From Leptospira sp. (lineage in GTDB: Bacteria > Spirochaetota > Leptospiria > Leptospirales > Leptospiraceae), in the NCBI GenBank assembly GCA_027531445.1, contig JAPZRK010000039.1:1-64000 (forward strand): 64,000 bases of DNA. Direction: 5' to 3'. The notes beneath the pieces are model-generated. The model was given only the letters and a program-made list of their open reading frames with translations, did not search any database and was not told the origin of the DNA. Below, piece by piece: positions 60,907 through 64,000 of the stretch. Made by a program: the position numbers and the translations under genes. Position 1 is the first letter of the stretch, and every line of letters starts with the position of its first letter.

Positions 60907-62956
60907 CTAACATAGATTCCCATTTCTTTTCCAAAGGGAGAATGTTTTTATAATTTTGTTCGAGACGCTTCATACGTTCTGTAACTTCTTTCATTTTTTT
61001 CTTAAAGCCCAATTTCTGATAAACCATTGCCAAGTTATACAGTATAGACAGATTATCATCGTTGAGAGAATGGGCTTTTTTCCATTCTACTTCAGCACGT
61101 TCGTATGAACCGACTTTGTAATAACAAAAACCAAGTATAGCATGTGACAAATAATTATTGGTTTTGAATTTATTATAGGCTTCAAGGAGAGTTGTTGCCT
61201 CCTGAAATCGTCCCGCATTGGCAAGTGCCCGACCATAGGATAGCTGAGTATGCAATTCCCTAGGCAGGATTTCGTAGGCTTTTTTAAAGTCATCGCATGC
61301 GGCCACATAATTTTTGTTATGATAATTTAGCTCTCCGTTCGCCTTATGTTCATTAAACTCTGGTATCCTAGGTGACAATTGCAATCCAAGTAACGTAATG
61401 TCATCCATAGGATCTGTTCCCATTGTAAAATCTTTATGAGAATTCATGATGGTTTCGATGGTTTCCTGAATCGATAGGTGATGGCAAGATTCAATCAGAG
61501 AGATAAGCTTTTCTTCACTAAAGGCTTGTCCGTCATCGTTTTCAGCCTCAGTAATTCCATCTGTATATAGAAATAGCTTATCACCAGGTTCCAACTGCAA
61601 AGTATGATCTCTGTATGTATCGCCACCATCTGGAAACATGCCCAGGAAGGTTCCTTCTCCTTCCTGGATCTCTGCTTTTTTCGTACGTGCGCGATACAAG
61701 ATAGGTCTTGGATGACCGGCAATAGAATATACAATCCTGTAGTCATCTTCTATGAGCACATATACACAAGTAGTATAGCCCTGTTGTTTGACTAAATCTA
61801 AAAGATCACGATTTATATGCTTAAATGTCTCGGACGGTTTCGATTTTTTATAATTTGAAAAGAGCATTTTAGACAGGGCAGTGATAAATGCGGCAGGCAC
61901 TCCATGTCCGGAAACATCACAAACGACTACGCCTAACTTATCTGATGCGAAAGGGAAATAATCATAATAGTCTCCGCTAACTTCTTGCATCGGGCTGTAA
62001 GCTGCCCAAAATTGAATTCCTTTCCAATCTGGAATAATCTGTGGTATTAAACCTTTTTGAATGTTTTTTGCAAGTTTTAAGTCTTTCGCTATCGATTGTT
62101 GTTTCTTTTCAAGTTCAAATTTAAAGGACTTAAGTACTTCGACAGCCGCCTCTAAGTCTCTATTTTCGATCGCAAGTTCTCGCGATTTTGTGATAACGTC
62201 ATGCACATCGACATAAGCTAACTCCTCTGTTTCCTGAGTTGCCTTCGTCATGATCATGACCTTGTGACGATTTGAAAAATCATCTTTGTTTAAGCTAGAG
62301 CGAGATAAAAGAAAGGTCTCATTCGACCATTTAAAAAGATATTCGTTTGAGTCGGCACCGAACTCAATATTTTTACCTAGATCTTTGTGAACAACATGAA
62401 TCCCATATAACCTCGTCTTTGTCATCTCGATGCTATAATCTTTGAGTTCGTATAGAACAGCTAAACCGTTAAGCATTCCTTGAAAGAAAATGGCATCATA
62501 CCATTTTTCCATATAACGGGGAAGGTATTCAAATATAAAGAAGGCTGAATTTGGATCCGCCTGCTTGATCTCCAAAAAGATTGTGCAAGCCAGTCGATTG
62601 ATAAGAATTGGGATACGATGAATCGTTTCCACCAAACCAATACGTGAATTATCTAAAGGTAATAAATCATAAGCATGATTGATCAAAGTTTCCGTTCCTA
62701 AATGATAAAGTAGGCCGGAAATATCGATAGTTTGAGTTATGGATTGGATGATTCTATCTTCAATATCTTGGGAAATCCAAAAATTGGAATCACGTAAAAT
62801 CTTTGAGTATACCTCATCCTCTAAAATCTGCGGGAACGGATTGATATATGGTGAAGCTTTCGTTTCCTGAAAATAGGCACGAATGAGCCCGGCGACTCGC
62901 CGAGAAGAAATCTCTCTACCAAAATTCGATGATGCAACTTCTGAAGACAGAGTCAT
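60896..62956 (-). CDS. SpoIIE/PP2C-type phosphatase with C-terminal TPR repeats
   Basis: 686 aa cytosolic. Residues about 1-260 are an unrecognised helical/beta region, about 265-310 a coiled coil, about 310-520 a SpoIIE phosphatase (YSPMQEVSGDYYDYFPFASDKLGVVVCDVSGHGVPAAF with metal Asp; GDKLFLYTDGITEA; DDITLLGLQL), then about four TPR units (HTQLSYGRALANAGRFQEATTLLEAY; SHAILGFCYYKVGSYERAEVEWKKAH; SILYNLAMVYQKLGF). Likely dephosphorylates an anti-sigma-factor antagonist or similar, with TPR mediating partner contact. First gene of the operon that contains the Opp-like transporter. Confidence 0.9.
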   Translation of the reverse strand: MTLSSEVASSNFGREISSRRVAGLIRAYFQETKASPYINPFPQILEDEVYSKILRDSNFWISQDIEDRIIQSITQTIDISGLLYHLGTETLINHAYDLLPLDNSRIGLVETIHRIPILINRLACTIFLEIKQADPNSAFFIFEYLPRYMEKWYDAIFFQGMLNGLAVLYELKDYSIEMTKTRLYGIHVVHKDLGKNIEFGADSNEYLFKWSNETFLLSRSSLNKDDFSNRHKVMIMTKATQETEELAYVDVHDVITKSRELAIENRDLEAAVEVLKSFKFELEKKQQSIAKDLKLAKNIQKGLIPQIIPDWKGIQFWAAYSPMQEVSGDYYDYFPFASDKLGVVVCDVSGHGVPAAFITALSKMLFSNYKKSKPSETFKHINRDLLDLVKQQGYTTCVYVLIEDDYRIVYSIAGHPRPILYRARTKKAEIQEGEGTFLGMFPDGGDTYRDHTLQLEPGDKLFLYTDGITEAENDDGQAFSEEKLISLIESCHHLSIQETIETIMNSHKDFTMGTDPMDDITLLGLQLSPRIPEFNEHKANGELNYHNKNYVAACDDFKKAYEILPRELHTQLSYGRALANAGRFQEATTLLEAYNKFKTNNYLSHAILGFCYYKVGSYERAEVEWKKAHSLNDDNLSILYNLAMVYQKLGFKKKMKEVTERMKRLEQNYKNILPLEKKWESMLDEK

Positions 62957-63007
62957 GTTATCGGATAAGACTAAATTTCAATCGATCCTTACGCAATAGA
63001 TTTTTAT

Positions 63008-63481
63008 ATGGAACAAATGATTTGGTTTCTAAGAGTCCTTACCTTATTTTTAGCTGTGGTTGGCATATCCACATTTTCATTTGGCGATCCTTCTTTGACG
63101 CAGAGCACAATGACCAATGTTAAGTTTGAACCAGCAATCAAAACGATTCTAGCATTCCACGGTATCAAATCTTATCGTGTTCCCACCGTTGGGGAGAGTT
63201 TGGAGGCAAAATGGGAAGGTGAAGACGTAAAATTTGTTGTAAAGAGTCTATTACCCAATCAACAGATTTCTTGGGAAATTGTTGGTTTGCCCCATACAGA
63301 AGTAATCTATATGAGTATTGAAGTGATCGAAAAAGAGAACACAGTTCTATTGAAAACACAAATGCAATCCCATCATAAGTCTGATTTTTTTTCGCGACTC
63401 AATCATCTCTTCTTTGGTTCTCATTCGCTTAAGGCAGAAGCAAAATCGATAGTTGAGCTTTTTCCGACGAGCAAACCCTAG
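63008..63481 (+). CDS. Small secreted/membrane-anchored protein, SRPBCC-like
   Basis: 157 aa. The first 25 residues (WFLRVLTLFLAVVGISTFSF) form a signal or membrane anchor. The rest is beta-rich (VGESLEAKWEGEDVKFVVKSLLPNQQISWEIVGLPHTEVIYMSIEVIEKENTVLLKTQMQ) and recalls an SRPBCC/START-like lipid-binding half-fold. No catalytic signature. Divergent from the SpoIIE gene with 51 nt between starts. Confidence 0.65.
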   Translation: MEQMIWFLRVLTLFLAVVGISTFSFGDPSLTQSTMTNVKFEPAIKTILAFHGIKSYRVPTVGESLEAKWEGEDVKFVVKSLLPNQQISWEIVGLPHTEVIYMSIEVIEKENTVLLKTQMQSHHKSDFFSRLNHLFFGSHSLKAEAKSIVELFPTSKP

Positions 63482-63493
63482 GTAATGTTAGAT

Positions 63494-63973
63494 TTACTTT
63501 TCGATTAGAACAGTCGCCATGACCATAACGCCCTCTGATCTTCCAAGGGCACCCATGCCTTCAGAGGTTGTAGCTTTGATCGAAACTGCGTCAACGGGCA
63601 AAGACAACACACCTGCTAAAGATTGAATTAGTTCGGTTCGAATCGGAGCAATTTTTGGATGATCACCGATATAAGTGCAATCAACATTGATGAGCTTCCA
63701 TCCTTTTTCCTCAACCATTGCTAAACATTTTTTGGTAATTATCGTAGAAGAAATATTTTTAATCGATGCATCCGTATCCGGATAATGTTGACCGATATCG
63801 CCTAATGCGGCCGCCCCTAATAGTGCATCCGCCACGGCATGTAACAAAACATCTGCATCACTATGTCCCAAAAAAGCAAATTCTGATTTAACTTCCATTC
63901 CTGCCAACATCAATGGACGAAATGGCTCTTGGATTAGCTTATGAAAATCTACACCGCTACCAACTCTGATCAT
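63494..63973 (-). CDS. ispF: 2-C-methyl-D-erythritol 2,4-cyclodiphosphate synthase
   Basis: 159 aa, the standard length. Zn ligands Asp and His in GSGVDFHKL near the start, and His in HSDADVLLHAVADALLGAAALGDIGQHYPDTD; C-terminal SIKATTSEGMGALGRSEGV holds the conserved Thr/Glu that binds CDP. Catalyses the ring closure in the MEP isoprenoid pathway in the cytosol. Single gene at the right edge, convergent with the secreted protein. Confidence 0.95.
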   Translation of the reverse strand: MIRVGSGVDFHKLIQEPFRPLMLAGMEVKSEFAFLGHSDADVLLHAVADALLGAAALGDIGQHYPDTDASIKNISSTIITKKCLAMVEEKGWKLINVDCTYIGDHPKIAPIRTELIQSLAGVLSLPVDAVSIKATTSEGMGALGRSEGVMVMATVLIEK

Positions 63974-64000
63974 ATTTCCTACTTTTTATAACTCAATTCT

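Overview
The window looks like part of the main chromosome of a Leptospira-type spirochaete, probably of the free-living (saprophytic) group. This rests on low GC, many spirochaetal-type lipoprotein signals, a DUF1554 lipoprotein, LpxD (LPS lipid A), several long-chain fatty-acid enzymes and very large repeat-built secreted proteins. The genus is an inference from gene content. I see no rRNA or tRNA genes, CRISPR array, prophage, insertion sequence or integron. Almost all of the window is ordinary coding sequence with short gaps.

Layout. 1-9.1 kb: a lipoprotein cut by the left edge, a short-chain dehydrogenase, a transhydrogenase-like flavoprotein, a secreted unknown, a VOC/AraC-GyrI pair with a gene remnant behind it, a voltage-sensor-like membrane protein with an unknown partner, and an organophosphate MFS transporter. 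9.2-23.9 kb: a sterol-desaturase-type hydroxylase, acetoacetyl-CoA synthetase, a complete heavy-metal RND efflux operon led by a Cys/His-rich small protein, a dienelactone-hydrolase lipoprotein, acyl-CoA dehydrogenase plus SDR, a PlsC acyltransferase and small lipoproteins. 24-31.9 kb: an SsuD-like flavin monooxygenase overlapping a YdhF-type aldo/keto reductase and divergent from an SGLT-like Na+ symporter, then a TetR/SDR/FAD-monooxygenase cluster and a DoxX/Rrf2 divergent pair. 32-40 kb: two giant convergent repeat proteins, a hybrid histidine kinase and a small secreted protein. 40.2-43.3 kb: an acyl-CoA desaturase, its ferredoxin reductase and a FabR/DesT-like repressor. 43.3-51.6 kb: LpxD, MATE efflux, an RRM protein, a PTPS-III-like pterin enzyme, a DUF1858 protein, and an enoyl-CoA hydratase/acyl-CoA synthetase operon behind a small protein and a hairpin leader. 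51.8-64 kb: a membrane-anchored MutS-type ATPase; a probable seven-gene operon (SpoIIE phosphatase, lipocalin-like protein, OppBCDF without a binding protein, AsmA-like protein); a small secreted protein; IspF.

How it works together. The main theme is acyl-chain metabolism (activation, dehydrogenation, hydration, desaturation, acyl transfer, lipid A), as expected for an organism that lives on fatty acids. A second theme is local regulation: three divergent regulator/target pairs carry clear palindromic operators. The best candidates for something undescribed are (a) the SGLT-like symporter + SsuD-like monooxygenase + aldo/keto reductase cassette, whose chemistry fits oxidative sulfonate (sulfosugar) desulfonation, (b) the voltage-sensor protein whose pore loop is replaced by an extracytoplasmic domain, and (c) the Opp-like transporter fused by operon structure to a lipocalin, an AsmA protein and a PP2C phosphatase.
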